A stretch of 64,000 nt of DNA, from the NCBI GenBank assembly GCA_902600475.1, contig CACKJM010000005.1, positions 1 to 64,000 on the forward strand. Direction: 5' to 3'. The stretch comes from an uncultured Prochlorococcus sp. GTDB taxonomy: Bacteria > Cyanobacteriota > Cyanobacteriia > PCC-6307 > Cyanobiaceae. A model generated the notes under the pieces. The model did not search any database. It was not told the DNA's origin and was given only the letters and a program-made list of their open reading frames with translations. Position numbers and translations under genes: made by a program. Shown here one piece after another: positions 1 through 10,159 of the stretch (its first letter is position 1; each line of letters begins with the position of its first letter).

Positions 1-1871
1 GACATCTTCTCGAAAAGAACTTCGAGTTTAGAATTGTCAATTGGATCTTTTGGATTTGATAGGTCAGTAATATCTGAAGGAGAAACATATTTACCAGTTT
101 TTTTGTTTTTATAGGCTGCTGCCTGAACCATTCCTTGGGTTAATAGTTTTTTGAAAGGTTCATCAATTTCAAATAGTTTATTATCCCGCAAAGCTTTAGT
201 GAAAAATCTTGCATATAACAAATGCAATATTGCATGCTCTACTCCTCCAACATATTGATCTACAGGTAACCAATTATTAATTTCAATCTTTTCAAATGGC
301 TTATTTGAACATTTGGAAGATGGATATCTCAAAAAATACCATGATGAACACATAAAAGTGTCCATAGTATCAGTTTCTTTTTTTGCCGCTATTCCACATT
401 TTGGACATGTTGTATTTATCCAATTATTATTATCACCTAAAGCATTAATCTTGTTAGCCGAGATATCTATATCTTTTGGCAATGCAACAGGTAATTGCGA
501 TTGGTTTAAGGGAACAGATCCACATTTTTTGCAATTAACGATAGGAATCGGACATCCCCAATATCTTTGTCTAGATATTAACCAATCTCTTAAACGATAT
601 TGAATCTTATTTTTGGCCCATCCATTATTTACGCCCTCTTCTGAAATATTTAATTTAGCAATAGTATTTGCTATACCATTGTATTGATTTGAATTAATAA
701 GATATCCATTTTCCACATAAGCTTCATCAAGCTCTTTAGTTTGTTCATTTTTATCCTTTATTATTACCTGTTTAATATCAATATTATTTTTCTTAGCAAA
801 TTCAAAGTCTCTTATATCATGAGCAGGCACGCCCATAACAGCGCCTGTACCGTATTCATCGAGAACATAACTTGCCACCCAAATGGGAATAGGTTCAGAA
901 TTAACTGGATTTATTGCTACTAAGCTAGTTTTTATTCCAATTTTTTCAAGTTCATTATTTTTATTATTTTTCAAATATTGTTTAAGATTTTCTATATTTT
1001 GTATGGTTTCTTGATCAGAAATATTTTTAATTAATGAATGATTAACAGAAATTGCTAAATAAGTAACTCCAAATAAAGTATCTGGCCTTGTTGTAAAAAC
1101 AGTTATTTTCTTTTCTGGATTGGTTTTGATATTGAAATTAATATTTGTACCAATTGACTTTCCAATCCAATTATCTTGCATTATTTTTACTCTTTCTGGC
1201 CAGTTATCTAATTTTTCTAAATCCTTCAATAACTCATCCGCATAATTAGTAATCCTTAAAAACCATTGCTTTAATAATTTTTTTTCAACTAGTGCCCCAG
1301 ATCTCCAAGATTTACCCTCTGAGTCAACTTGTTCATTAGCTAAGACTGTATTATCTATTGGATCCCAATTAACTTCAGATTCCTTTTGATATACAAGACC
1401 TGCCTTGTATAACTCTAAAAATAGATATTGTGTCCAAACATAGTAATTTTCATCACAAGTTGCAAATTCTCTATCCCAATCAACTGATAGTCCCAAAAGC
1501 TTTAATTGTGACTTCATATGAGAAATATTTTTTTTAGTCCAGACACTTGGACTAATTCCCCTTTCAATCGCTGCATTCTCAGCAGGCAAACCAAAAGCGT
1601 CCCAACCCATTGGATGTAAAACAGATTTGCCTTTAAACCTTTGGAACCGAGCTATTAAGTCTGTAATAACATAATTCCTAACATGTCCCATATGAAGATT
1701 ACCTGAAGGATAGGGAAACATTGATAAGGCATAAAATTTATCGCTATTCTCAGTTAATTCTTCGGTTTTGTATAAATTGTTTTCTGTCCATATTGACTGC
1801 CATTTTTTTTCTATTTCAGATGGATTATATAAATTGGTATCAGTCTCATATTGTTTATCGGGAGAAATCAC
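1..1871 (-). CDS. leuS: Leucyl-tRNA synthetase, partial (C-terminal part beyond the left edge)
   Basis: Class I aminoacyl-tRNA synthetase charging tRNA-Leu in the cytoplasm. Translating the minus strand gives a protein opening [19 protein letters not shown], followed by the HIGH-type signature in [17 protein letters not shown]. The editing domain and a zinc-type cysteine knuckle (CKKCGS ... CPKCGI) follow. The frame runs off the window inside EKM-S, at the KMSKS catalytic loop, so the anticodon-binding end is missing only because of the cut. The start is GTG at 1871-1869; an in-frame TAA lies immediately upstream, so no earlier start is possible. It is divergent from dapF across about 107 bp of AT-rich DNA. 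Confidence 0.96.
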   Translation of the reverse strand, partial: MISPDKQYETDTNLYNPSEIEKKWQSIWTENNLYKTEELTENSDKFYALSMFPYPSGNLHMGHVRNYVITDLIARFQRFKGKSVLHPMGWDAFGLPAENAAIERGISPSVWTKKNISHMKSQLKLLGLSVDWDREFATCDENYYVWTQYLFLELYKAGLVYQKESEVNWDPIDNTVLANEQVDSEGKSWRSGALVEKKLLKQWFLRITNYADELLKDLEKLDNWPERVKIMQDNWIGKSIGTNINFNIKTNPEKKITVFTTRPDTLFGVTYLAISVNHSLIKNISDQETIQNIENLKQYLKNNKNNELEKIGIKTSLVAINPVNSEPIPIWVASYVLDEYGTGAVMGVPAHDIRDFEFAKKNNIDIKQVIIKDKNEQTKELDEAYVENGYLINSNQYNGIANTIAKLNISEEGVNNGWAKNKIQYRLRDWLISRQRYWGCPIPIVNCKKCGSVPLNQSQLPVALPKDIDISANKINALGDNNNWINTTCPKCGIAAKKETDTMDTFMCSSWYFLRYPSSKCSNKPFEKIEINNWLPVDQYVGGVEHAILHLLYARFFTKALRDNKLFEIDEPFKKLLTQGMVQAAAYKNKKTGKYVSPSDITDLSNPKDPIDNSKLEVLFEKM

Positions 1872-1978
1872 TTATTTATTAATTGTTAAATTAGTATTTT
1901 AATATCCATTGTATAAAATAGAAATAGATTGTTAAAAGGAATAATTTATAATTAAAATTTAAAATATATTATCTACAA

Positions 1979-2839
1979 ATGAAAAATATTACTTTTGAAA
2001 AATATCAAGGTAACGGAAATGATTTCGTAGTAATTGATTCTAGAGGAAATGATTTATATAAAAATTACAAGACAAATAAAATATTTGATATAAAACAAAT
2101 TTGCAACAGGCAATTTGGTATTGGAGCAGATGGTGTGATTTTTATAGAAGAACCTAATGAAGATAATTATGCAAAAATGATAATCTTTAATTCTGATGGT
2201 TCTGAAGCACAAATGTGTGGAAACGGAATAAGGTGTTTAGTTGAGTATCTCCACGTAAATGATTCAATTAATAATAAAAATATAGAATATAAAATTGAGA
2301 CTAAAGCAGGTTTAAAAATTGCAAAATACATAAATGATGAAATTACAGTAAAAATGGGAGTTCCAATTTTAGAAAGTCAAAATATTCCAACAACAATTGG
2401 AAAAAAAATCAATTCAATTCCTTCACACGAATTTATTGAGAAAAATTTTAATAATAAAGGTTATGCAGTAGGGATGGGAAATCCTCATTTAATATTCTTT
2501 GTACAAGATTTAGATTCTATTGCTCTTTCTACACTTGGGCCAAAATTTGAAAATAATGAATTATTTCCAGAAAAAACTAATGTTCATTTTTGTCAAATCC
2601 TAAATAGAGATAATATCAAGGTAAAAGTATGGGAAAGAGGAGCAGGTCCAACCTTAGCCTGTGGGACAGGAGCTTGTGCTATTCATGTAGCAGCCTATAA
2701 ACTAGGCCTTTGTAACTCGTTGACAATTGTTTCTTTGCCAGGAGGTAATCTTAAAATAGATTGGTCAAAAGACGAATCTGAAGTCATGATGACCGGTAAT
2801 GCTAAAAAGGTTTTCTCGGGATCAATTTTAATAAATTAA
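1979..2839 (+). CDS. dapF: Diaminopimelate epimerase
   Basis: Converts LL- to meso-diaminopimelate for lysine and peptidoglycan synthesis, without a cofactor. The 286-residue length is normal for the family. Both catalytic cysteines are visible: Cys80 in MCGNGIRC and Cys228 in LACGTGACA. The TAA stop shares its last A with the ATG of the following cysteine desulfurase, so the two are probably translationally coupled. dapB, an earlier step of the same pathway, is also in this window at 57.6-58.4 kb but not linked. Confidence 0.97.
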   Translation: MKNITFEKYQGNGNDFVVIDSRGNDLYKNYKTNKIFDIKQICNRQFGIGADGVIFIEEPNEDNYAKMIIFNSDGSEAQMCGNGIRCLVEYLHVNDSINNKNIEYKIETKAGLKIAKYINDEITVKMGVPILESQNIPTTIGKKINSIPSHEFIEKNFNNKGYAVGMGNPHLIFFVQDLDSIALSTLGPKFENNELFPEKTNVHFCQILNRDNIKVKVWERGAGPTLACGTGACAIHVAAYKLGLCNSLTIVSLPGGNLKIDWSKDESEVMMTGNAKKVFSGSILIN

Positions 2840-4011
2840 TGGAAAATAATTTTATATATTTAGATAATGCATCTACGACTCCATTATCTGAGAATGTTTT
2901 AAATATAATAAATTCAACTTATAAGAATTATTGGCATAACCCTTCATCAACATACGAGCTAGGGATAAAATGCTCTACATATCTTGAAAAAATTAGATCT
3001 AAAATTGCTTATATATTTGAAGCAGAACCAGAGGATATAATTTTCACATCTGGTTCTTCGGAATCAACTAATATTGTATTTAATAATATTTATGAGAACT
3101 TTAAAAATGGTAGAGTTGTCATTTCAAATGTTGAACATCAAGCAACAACTATTTGTGCTAATAAACTAAAAAAACAAAATTGGGATATTTACGAATGGAA
3201 GGTAAATAATGATGGAATTTTAAATATTGCTAATATCGATAAAATTTTAACCAATGATACAAAGCTTGTATCAATTATTTGGGGACAAAGTGAAATTGGG
3301 ACAATTCAACCTGTTCAATTTATAGGTTCCAAATGTGAAGAATTAAATATAATGTTTCATTTAGATGGAACTCAAATATTAAGTAATGGAATATTCAGTT
3401 GGAAAGATCTTAGATGTGATTTTTTAAGTTTATCTGCTCATAAATTTGGAGGCCCAAAAGGTATTGGCATTCTGTTAACGAAAGAAAAGTCTCGAATGAT
3501 TTTAAAAAATAAAGACATATCACTTACCCAAGAATATTCAATTAGACAAGGTACACAAGCTTTGCCATTAATTGCTGGAATGTATGAATCATTAAAGAAT
3601 ATTAAAGGAAAAATAAAATCATATGATCACAAAACAGAATTTCCTTCTAATAACATTAATAAACTTAAAAATTATTTTTTTCAAAAAATTAAGGATAATA
3701 ATCATATAAAGATTACGGGCAGTATTATCCATAGGCTTCCAAATCATATTTCGTTTCTACTTTTAAATAAGCTATTTGATCCTATAAGAGCCTATAAGAT
3801 TGTTAATTTCATGTCAGAAAATAAAATAGCCATAAGTAGTGGAAGTGCTTGTTCAAGTTCATCTGGGAAACCGAGCTCAACACTTAAAAATATTGGTTTA
3901 AAAGATGATGAACTATATTCCAATATTCGTGTTACTTTAGGTTCAATAAACAATAAGTCAGAAATAGATAAATTTTTAGAACTTATTCAAATATGTATCG
4001 ACAAATTTTAA
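2839..4011 (+). CDS. Cysteine desulfurase (NifS/IscS-like, class V aminotransferase fold)
   Basis: PLP enzyme that removes sulfur from cysteine for Fe-S clusters or tRNA thiolation. Visible: YLDNASTTP at the N-terminus, His100 in NVEHQA, the PLP-binding Lys202 in SAHKFGGPKG, and the persulfide-carrying Cys338 in SGSACSSSSGKPS, a NifS/IscS (group I) style loop. At 390 residues it is full length. It overlaps dapF by one base at its start and the DUF1995 gene by one base at its end. The sequence cannot say whether it is the main IscS or a specialised paralogue, so no gene symbol is given. Confidence 0.92.
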   Translation: MENNFIYLDNASTTPLSENVLNIINSTYKNYWHNPSSTYELGIKCSTYLEKIRSKIAYIFEAEPEDIIFTSGSSESTNIVFNNIYENFKNGRVVISNVEHQATTICANKLKKQNWDIYEWKVNNDGILNIANIDKILTNDTKLVSIIWGQSEIGTIQPVQFIGSKCEELNIMFHLDGTQILSNGIFSWKDLRCDFLSLSAHKFGGPKGIGILLTKEKSRMILKNKDISLTQEYSIRQGTQALPLIAGMYESLKNIKGKIKSYDHKTEFPSNNINKLKNYFFQKIKDNNHIKITGSIIHRLPNHISFLLLNKLFDPIRAYKIVNFMSENKIAISSGSACSSSSGKPSSTLKNIGLKDDELYSNIRVTLGSINNKSEIDKFLELIQICIDKF

Positions 4012-4637
4012 TGGAAACAAATTACAGACTACCTAAAGATTTAAATGAATCTCTTAAGAATATGGAAGATGCGATTATTCCAAGTTTATTAGATTCAAAT
4101 AAAAGATTTACTATAGAATTTAATTTTGAAGGATTGAAGTTTAACAGAATTGGAATAACTATTTACAAGATATTAGCTAAAAATAATAATGTATTCATAA
4201 CATTTGCTGATCAAGGTGCTGTTGCTTTGGCTCAAAGAGACTATCCAGATATCAAAGATAAAATCTTTACTTTTAAATCATTTAATGAATCAAATAATAT
4301 AAATAATATTGATAGTGTGATGATATCGATACTTCCCCAGCCATATGATTTTGATTCATTTGAACCTATGTCCGATAATTATCAAGGAATGCATTATTCA
4401 TTAAACCCTAAATTTGAAGATGCCAATATTGGTATAGGAAGCGTTATTAGAGAGAGACGTAAAAACTTTGTCAAAACTTGGAAAAATATTTATTTTCTTC
4501 AGCCTTTAAATAAAGCTGCTCTTATGCATATTTATCCAAATAACTGGTTGCTTTTCAAAGAAGAAAACAAAAAATATTTTTTTAAAAAAGAATTTGAAAT
4601 TAAGCCCGACAATGAATCTATTTTTGTAAATTTATAG
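4011..4637 (+). CDS. DUF1995 family protein
   Basis: Matches the DUF1995 family of cyanobacteria and plastids by overall pattern: a LPKDLNESLKNM-type opening, VFITFADQGAVALAQRDYP, then MISILPQPYDFDSFEP and IYFLQPLNKAALMHIYP. Family knowledge links a plant member (LPA3) to photosystem II assembly; the function here is inferred. An in-frame ATG at 3993 would add six residues. The ATG at 4011 is preferred because it overlaps the upstream TAA by one base exactly as at the dapF junction, giving 208 residues. No membrane segment is seen. Confidence 0.75.
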   Translation: METNYRLPKDLNESLKNMEDAIIPSLLDSNKRFTIEFNFEGLKFNRIGITIYKILAKNNNVFITFADQGAVALAQRDYPDIKDKIFTFKSFNESNNINNIDSVMISILPQPYDFDSFEPMSDNYQGMHYSLNPKFEDANIGIGSVIRERRKNFVKTWKNIYFLQPLNKAALMHIYPNNWLLFKEENKKYFFKKEFEIKPDNESIFVNL

Positions 4638-4638
4638 A

Positions 4639-5865
4639 TTGAATGTGATAAAAAAAATTTATTCATTTTTCTTAATTGTTCTTGTATTAGTAACATCTCC
4701 ATTCTTAATAAGATATTTACTAATAAATCAGAAAATAAATATCTTAAATAGTATTTATTTTAATTTCCCTGGAATAATTACTAAAAATAAAAAATGTCCT
4801 ACTTATGATGCTTTATTGAATCAAACGCTAGATGATTCTTTTAGTGTATCAATTATCAATAATAACGGGACAATAATTAGTTCCTATAATGATGAAGTTC
4901 CAAGGTTACCAGCATCAAATCAAAAATTATTCTCATCAGCTTATGTTTTAAGTAAATATAAATTAAATAATAATTTAAAGACCTTTTTATTAAAAAAAAA
5001 TAAAAACAATTATTATTTGCTCGGTCAAGGGGATCCAGATCTGAATTATGAAGATATAATCGAACTAATTTCAAATATTAAAGAAAATAAAACTATTAAC
5101 TTTAATATTATAGAAATTGATTCAAAATTAAATTGGCCTAGTGGTTGGACAAATACTGATAAACTTTACGAATATGGATCTCCAATTACATCTCTAGCTA
5201 TTGAAAGTAATCACAATAAATATGAAGATATTTATGCTTTAAGAAATTTTATTAAAAACTATTTAAAAAGTAAATTTCCTAATTCAAAAGTAAATATAGA
5301 TTTTTTTGATTCAGAAAAAACATTTTACTTAAAAGATATTACAGAGATAAGTAAAATATATTCAACTCCAATTCTTTCATTATTAACTCTTACAAATTCT
5401 GAAAGCCATAATTTTACAGCTGAATCACTCTTTAAAAATGCATCAAATACATGGAACGATAATGACTATATAAAATTGAAAAGATGGCTTGAAAATAAAG
5501 GCCTCCCAGCAACTAATGCTTACTTTGCAGATGCTAGTGGATTGTCTCGAAAAAATAGAATTACAACAAAGTTAGTTGTATTGTTTTTAGATAAAATGAG
5601 ATATTCTAATAATTTTCAAGCTTATCAATCTACACTTTCAATTACGGGAGTAAGAGGAACATTAGCTAAAAGATTTGTAAATAGTGAATTATCTGGAAAG
5701 TTTTTTGGGAAAACTGGGACTCTTTCAAATGTCTTTGCTTTATCTGGCTTTTTATATAAAAATGAAAAGCCAATAATTATAAGCATTATCCAAAATTCTA
5801 ATAAAATTGATAAAGATAAAGCATTTAAATTATTACGTGATCTTTATTATTTGAAATCTTGTTAA
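4639..5865 (+). CDS. dacB: D-alanyl-D-alanine carboxypeptidase (PBP4 / peptidase S13 family)
   Basis: Periplasmic penicillin-binding protein trimming or cleaving peptidoglycan cross-links. All three active-site motifs are present: SxxK as Ser93-N-Q-Lys96 in PASNQKLF, SxN as Ser256-His-Asn258, and KTG at 358-360 in FGKTGTLSN. A hydrophobic segment at about residues 8-28 should act as signal or membrane anchor. At 408 residues it is shorter than the E. coli protein. It starts 1 bp after the DUF1995 stop; the start is TTG at 4639 or GTG at 4645, with no ATG available. Confidence 0.88.
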   Translation: MNVIKKIYSFFLIVLVLVTSPFLIRYLLINQKINILNSIYFNFPGIITKNKKCPTYDALLNQTLDDSFSVSIINNNGTIISSYNDEVPRLPASNQKLFSSAYVLSKYKLNNNLKTFLLKKNKNNYYLLGQGDPDLNYEDIIELISNIKENKTINFNIIEIDSKLNWPSGWTNTDKLYEYGSPITSLAIESNHNKYEDIYALRNFIKNYLKSKFPNSKVNIDFFDSEKTFYLKDITEISKIYSTPILSLLTLTNSESHNFTAESLFKNASNTWNDNDYIKLKRWLENKGLPATNAYFADASGLSRKNRITTKLVVLFLDKMRYSNNFQAYQSTLSITGVRGTLAKRFVNSELSGKFFGKTGTLSNVFALSGFLYKNEKPIIISIIQNSNKIDKDKAFKLLRDLYYLKSC

Positions 5866-5873
5866 TAAAAATA

Positions 5874-6347
5874 TTATTTAAAATATTCTTTTAAATCCCT
5901 CTCTACAGAGGGAGGTACCATATGATTAATTTCACCACCAAATTTTGCAACTTCTTTTACTAAAGAACTACTAAGAAAACTATAATTTGTATTAGTGGAT
6001 AAAAATATAGTTTCAACATCATTATTAAGAGATTTATTTGTATGAGCAATCTGAAGTTCATACTCAAAATCACTCATTGCTCTTAAGCCTCTAAGAATAA
6101 GATTAGCCTTTAGATCATTTGCACAATCCACAGTAAGTCCTGAATAAGAAATAACTTCAATATTAGGTAAATGAGAAAGAGATTTTTTAATTTGTATTAT
6201 TCTTCTTTCAAGATTAAATGTTGGCGTTTTAGAAGTATTTTCTAAAACAGCAACTACTAGATTGCCAAATATTTTTTCAGCCCTTTCTATTAAATCAAGA
6301 TGCCCGTTTGTTAAAGGATCAAAAGTACCTGGATAAAGAATTTTCAT
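5874..6347 (-). CDS. coaD: Phosphopantetheine adenylyltransferase
   Basis: Penultimate step of coenzyme A synthesis, joining ATP and 4-phosphopantetheine. The 157-residue protein opens with the nucleotidyltransferase signature [10 protein letters not shown] (His16), contains [12 protein letters not shown], and ends with the ISSTxxR-like segment LSSSLVKEV, all family hallmarks. Start ATG at 6347. It is convergent with dacB (8 bp gap) and divergent from the flavin reductase gene across 59 bp. Confidence 0.97.
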   Translation of the reverse strand: MKILYPGTFDPLTNGHLDLIERAEKIFGNLVVAVLENTSKTPTFNLERRIIQIKKSLSHLPNIEVISYSGLTVDCANDLKANLILRGLRAMSDFEYELQIAHTNKSLNNDVETIFLSTNTNYSFLSSSLVKEVAKFGGEINHMVPPSVERDLKEYFK

Positions 6348-6406
6348 GAATTTATTATGATCGAATAAGAAATTTAGTTAAAATAAGATTATTAGACAAA
6401 TCAATT

Positions 6407-6895
6407 ATGACATTAAATCTAGAAGCAAAAAAAATCTTATTAAGAAAAATACCTCACGGATTATTTATTTGTGGTGTTAGAGACGAAGATAAAAATGAAG
6501 TGAATGGATTTACTGCAAGTTGGGTGACTCAAGGTTCCTTCACCCCACCATTAGTTGTAATGGCTGTTAGAGCAGAGGGTTCTAGTCATGAAATAATAAA
6601 GTCCACAAATAAGTTCTCATTAAATGTGCTCAAAAGTGATCAAAAGGATCTAGCCGCTGTTTTCTTTAAACCTCAAAAAGCATTAGGAGGTAGATTTGAA
6701 TCTGTTGAATTTAATTTAGGTGAGCTTGGATTGCCTATTTTAGTTGATAGTGTTGGTGGAGTTGAATGTAATGTTGTTGGAAGTGTTATACATGGAGACC
6801 ATACCGTTTTTGTGGGAGAAGTTGCATCTGCTTATTTGAATAATGATGTTGACTCATTAAATTTATCTTCAACTGGCTGGAATTATGGAGGGTAA
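6407..6895 (+). CDS. Flavin reductase-like, FMN-binding protein
   Basis: The 162-residue protein fits the flavin reductase-like FMN-binding family. The segment NGFTASWVTQGSFTPPLV is followed by FSLNVL and, near the C-terminus, GDHTVFVGEV, the typical order in NAD(P)H:flavin oxidoreductase domains. The substrate cannot be read from sequence. Cyanobacteria also carry this domain fused to flavodiiron proteins, but here it stands alone. It lies 9 bp upstream of uvrC on the same strand and may be co-transcribed with it. Confidence 0.82.
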   Translation: MTLNLEAKKILLRKIPHGLFICGVRDEDKNEVNGFTASWVTQGSFTPPLVVMAVRAEGSSHEIIKSTNKFSLNVLKSDQKDLAAVFFKPQKALGGRFESVEFNLGELGLPILVDSVGGVECNVVGSVIHGDHTVFVGEVASAYLNNDVDSLNLSSTGWNYGG

Positions 6896-6904
6896 TTATT
6901 ATAA

Positions 6905-8863
6905 ATGAGTAATTACTCTATCGAAAAAATAGATAACAAATATAATTTTAAAATTGAATATAAATTAATTAATAATAAGGAGTTATTAAAATCAAGATTA
7001 TCCGAAATTCCAAAGTCATCTGGTTGTTATCTTTTTAAAGATATTGATAGTAACTTACTTTATATCGGTAAATCTAAAAAACTACGTAGTAGAGTAAGTA
7101 GTTATTTCAATAATTATTCAGATTTAACGCCCAGATTAAGTTTGATGGTTCGTCAAATAACTGAAATAGAAATAATAGTTACAGATAGCGAATATGAAGC
7201 ATTGAATTTAGAGTCAAATTTAATTAAAACAAACAAACCATACTTTAATATTCTTTTAAAGGATGATAAGAAATATCCATATCTTTGTATAACTTGGAGT
7301 GAAAAATATCCTCGAATATTTATTACAAGAAGAAGAAGAAATAGAAATAATTTAGATAGATATTATGGACCTTATGTTGATGTCGGATTATTAAGGAGAA
7401 CATTATTTACGATAAAAAAAATATTTCCACTTAGACAAAGACCAAGGCCAGTCTATAAAGATAGAACTTGTTTGAATTATTCAATAGGAAGATGTCCAGG
7501 TGTTTGCCAAGAAGTTATATCATCTGACGATTATAAAAATATAATGAAACAAGTATCTATGATATTTCAGGGTAGAAATGATGACTTAGAAATATTTTTA
7601 CAAAAAAAAATGCTGCAATTTTCAAATGATTTAGATTATGAGAATGCAGCAAAAATAAGAGACCAAATTTCAGGTTTAAAATTATTAACTGAATCACAAA
7701 AAATATCAATACCAGATTCTTCAATTAATAGAGATATCTTTGGAATAGTTTCAGAAAAAAATGTAGCTAGTATACAAATTTTCCAAATGAGATCTGGTAA
7801 GCTCATTGGGAGAATTGGCTATAGTCAAAAATTAAATAATGAAGATGAAAATCTCATTCTACAAAAGATATTAGAAGAGCATTATATGAATGTTGAAGCG
7901 GTAGAAATACCATCAGAAATTCTTATTCAATATAACCTTCCAAAACAAACAACCATAGAGGATTGGTTAACGGATCTAAGAAAAAAGAAAGTAAAAATCT
8001 TAATCCCAAAAAGAAGTAAAAAACATGAAACTGTAGAAATGGTTTTAAAAAATGCGAAATTGGAATTAGATAGAATAATAAATGGGATACAAGATAATGA
8101 ATCATCAATTGAGGATCTTGCCCAAATACTTGAATTAAGCGAACGACCTAAAAGAATTGAAGGTTATGATATAAGCCATATTCAAGGTAGTGACCCTGTA
8201 GCATCACAAGTTGTTTTTATTGATGGGATTCCTTCTAAACAGCATTATAGGAAATATAAAATTAAAGATCCAAACGTGGTTGTAGGACATAGTGATGATT
8301 TTGCTTCGATATATGAAGTAATACATAGAAGGTTTAAAAAATGGTCAAGATTTAAAGAAAACGGAGGGGATTTTTCAATATTAAATGATAAAACAAATAG
8401 TAAATTAGACAATGAACTTCTATCAGACTGGCCTGATTTAATAATGATTGATGGAGGAAAAGGACAGTTAAATGCAGCTATTAAAGCATTAAAAGAATTA
8501 AATCTTGAGGAAGAAGTAACTATATGTTCATTAGCAAAAAAACATGAAGAAATATTTATTCCAGGTTTTACTAAGCCTCTTGATACTGACGAAAATCAAA
8601 AAGGAGTTCTTCTTTTAAGAAGGGTAAGAGATGAGGCACATAGATTTGCATTATCTTTTCATAGAGACAAAAGATCTAAGAGAATGAATAGATCTCAATT
8701 GTCCCAAATCAGTGGTTTAGGACCATCAAGAATAAGAGAATTGCTTGAGCATTTTAAATCAATAGACGCGATAAGAATAGCTAGTAAGGAGGATTTATCA
8801 AAAGTTAAAGGACTTGGAAAAAATTCAATAAATGATATATATGAATATTTTAACGAGTTATAA
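6905..8863 (+). CDS. uvrC: Excinuclease ABC subunit C
   Basis: Nuclease subunit of UvrABC nucleotide excision repair, making the 3' and 5' incisions. Domains in order: GIY-YIG nuclease at about residues 38-115 (SSGCYLFKDI, LYIGKSKKLRSRV), UVR motif near 235 (DLDYENAAKIRDQI), RNase H-like endonuclease region (RIEGYDISHIQGSDPVAS, LIMIDGGKGQLNAA), and C-terminal helix-hairpin-helix (ISGLGPSRI, VKGLGKNSI). The 652 residues are full length. A second excision-repair gene, mfd, is at 50.2 kb. Confidence 0.97.
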   Translation: MSNYSIEKIDNKYNFKIEYKLINNKELLKSRLSEIPKSSGCYLFKDIDSNLLYIGKSKKLRSRVSSYFNNYSDLTPRLSLMVRQITEIEIIVTDSEYEALNLESNLIKTNKPYFNILLKDDKKYPYLCITWSEKYPRIFITRRRRNRNNLDRYYGPYVDVGLLRRTLFTIKKIFPLRQRPRPVYKDRTCLNYSIGRCPGVCQEVISSDDYKNIMKQVSMIFQGRNDDLEIFLQKKMLQFSNDLDYENAAKIRDQISGLKLLTESQKISIPDSSINRDIFGIVSEKNVASIQIFQMRSGKLIGRIGYSQKLNNEDENLILQKILEEHYMNVEAVEIPSEILIQYNLPKQTTIEDWLTDLRKKKVKILIPKRSKKHETVEMVLKNAKLELDRIINGIQDNESSIEDLAQILELSERPKRIEGYDISHIQGSDPVASQVVFIDGIPSKQHYRKYKIKDPNVVVGHSDDFASIYEVIHRRFKKWSRFKENGGDFSILNDKTNSKLDNELLSDWPDLIMIDGGKGQLNAAIKALKELNLEEEVTICSLAKKHEEIFIPGFTKPLDTDENQKGVLLLRRVRDEAHRFALSFHRDKRSKRMNRSQLSQISGLGPSRIRELLEHFKSIDAIRIASKEDLSKVKGLGKNSINDIYEYFNEL

Positions 8864-8951
8864 ATATTAATTAATTTTTGAAAAATAGATTTCTTGATAT
8901 TGTTAAATATAACTATATTAAAAATATATATTTTTAAATTAATCTAGTAAT

Positions 8952-9518
8952 TTGGCAGCTGAAGCATATCTCTGGTTTAAATCACTTCACATTATTGGTG
9001 TAGTCGTTTGGTTTGCGGGACTTTTTTATTTAGTAAGACTTTTTATATATCATGAAGAATCTAAAAATATGGATAATGAATTAAAAATTGCCTTTAATAA
9101 ACAATACACCTTGATGGAAAAAAGGCTGGCGAATATAATCACAACACCCGGGATGATATTAGCTTTAAGTATGGCTATTTGCATGGTTATTATGCAACCA
9201 AGTTGGTTAAGTGAGAAGTGGTTGCAAATTAAAATTTCTTTTGTTTTGGGATTAGTAATTTATCATTCTTATTGTTATAAAATAATGTATTCATTACAAA
9301 ATGGCACTTCAACCATTTCAGCAAAAAACCTTAGATTATTAAATGAATTGCCTACTTTATTATTATTTATAATTGTACTTTTAGTTATTTTTAAAAATAA
9401 TTTTCCAACTAGTATTGCTACATGGAGCGTAGTTGGACTAATTATTTTCATGTTGGCTTCAATTCAATTATATGCAAAGATTAGAAAGAAAAATGAGAAT
9501 TCATTAAGTAATGAATAG
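8952..9518 (+). CDS. hemJ: Protoporphyrinogen oxidase, HemJ type
   Basis: Membrane enzyme oxidising protoporphyrinogen IX to protoporphyrin IX, the common precursor of haem and chlorophyll. The family signature with its conserved His13 (WFKSLHIIGVVVWFAGLFY) opens the protein. About four to five hydrophobic helices follow, with the conserved stretch SEKWLQIKISFV in the middle. 188 residues is normal length. Start is TTG at 8952; no in-frame ATG precedes the signature. The PHP gene begins 8 bp before its stop. Confidence 0.9.
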   Translation: MAAEAYLWFKSLHIIGVVVWFAGLFYLVRLFIYHEESKNMDNELKIAFNKQYTLMEKRLANIITTPGMILALSMAICMVIMQPSWLSEKWLQIKISFVLGLVIYHSYCYKIMYSLQNGTSTISAKNLRLLNELPTLLLFIIVLLVIFKNNFPTSIATWSVVGLIIFMLASIQLYAKIRKKNENSLSNE

Positions 9519-10158
9519 GGAAGACTTAGTAAAATTAACTTCCAATATTAATAAAAATAGTTGTCCTAATAATATTAATTTTCACTGTCATACAAAATTT
9601 AGTGATGGAAGTTTAGAACCATATGAACTTTTAGATCAAGCTTATAAAAATAACTTGAAATTTTTATCAATAACCGATCATCATACAATTAAAGCTCATG
9701 AATATATAAAAAAAAATAATATACTCAAAAATTATCCTAAAGATTCCTTTACATTAATTTCGGGAATAGAAATTAATTGTTTGATTTTAGGATGTTTAGT
9801 ACATGTAATTGGATTGGGAATAGATATAAAAAGTAAATACCTAAATCCCTACATCCTTGGAGAGTCTCCAATAGGTAATGATTTAAATATTAAATCAGTT
9901 ATAAAAGCAATAAATTTAGCTGGTGGTTTATCATTTCTTGCACATCCAGCGAGATACAGGATTCCCTTTTATAAATTAATTCCAGAGGCCAAAATACAAG
10001 GTATTGATGGAATAGAGGTTTGGTACGATTATGAACTTAATGAAGTATGGAATCCTAGTTTATTTGTATGTTCAGAAATAGATAGATTAGCAGATAAATA
10101 TTCAATGCTAAAAACATGCGGAACAGATAGTCATGGACTTTCGCTATTAGGTAGATAA
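9511..10158 (+). CDS. PHP-domain metal-dependent phosphoesterase
   Basis: The metal-binding histidine motifs of the PHP superfamily are clear: NFHCHTKFSDGS, SITDHHT, SGIEINC, FLAHPAR and CGTDSHG in order over 215 residues. This resembles the TrpH/RnaAM-type phosphoesterases, which act on nucleotides or short RNA ends; the actual substrate is unknown. The ATG overlaps the hemJ stop by 8 bp, indicating coupling. It is convergent with cobN with a 1 bp gap, so any terminator must lie inside coding sequence. Confidence 0.85.
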   Translation: MNREDLVKLTSNINKNSCPNNINFHCHTKFSDGSLEPYELLDQAYKNNLKFLSITDHHTIKAHEYIKKNNILKNYPKDSFTLISGIEINCLILGCLVHVIGLGIDIKSKYLNPYILGESPIGNDLNIKSVIKAINLAGGLSFLAHPARYRIPFYKLIPEAKIQGIDGIEVWYDYELNEVWNPSLFVCSEIDRLADKYSMLKTCGTDSHGLSLLGR

Positions 10159-10159
10159 T

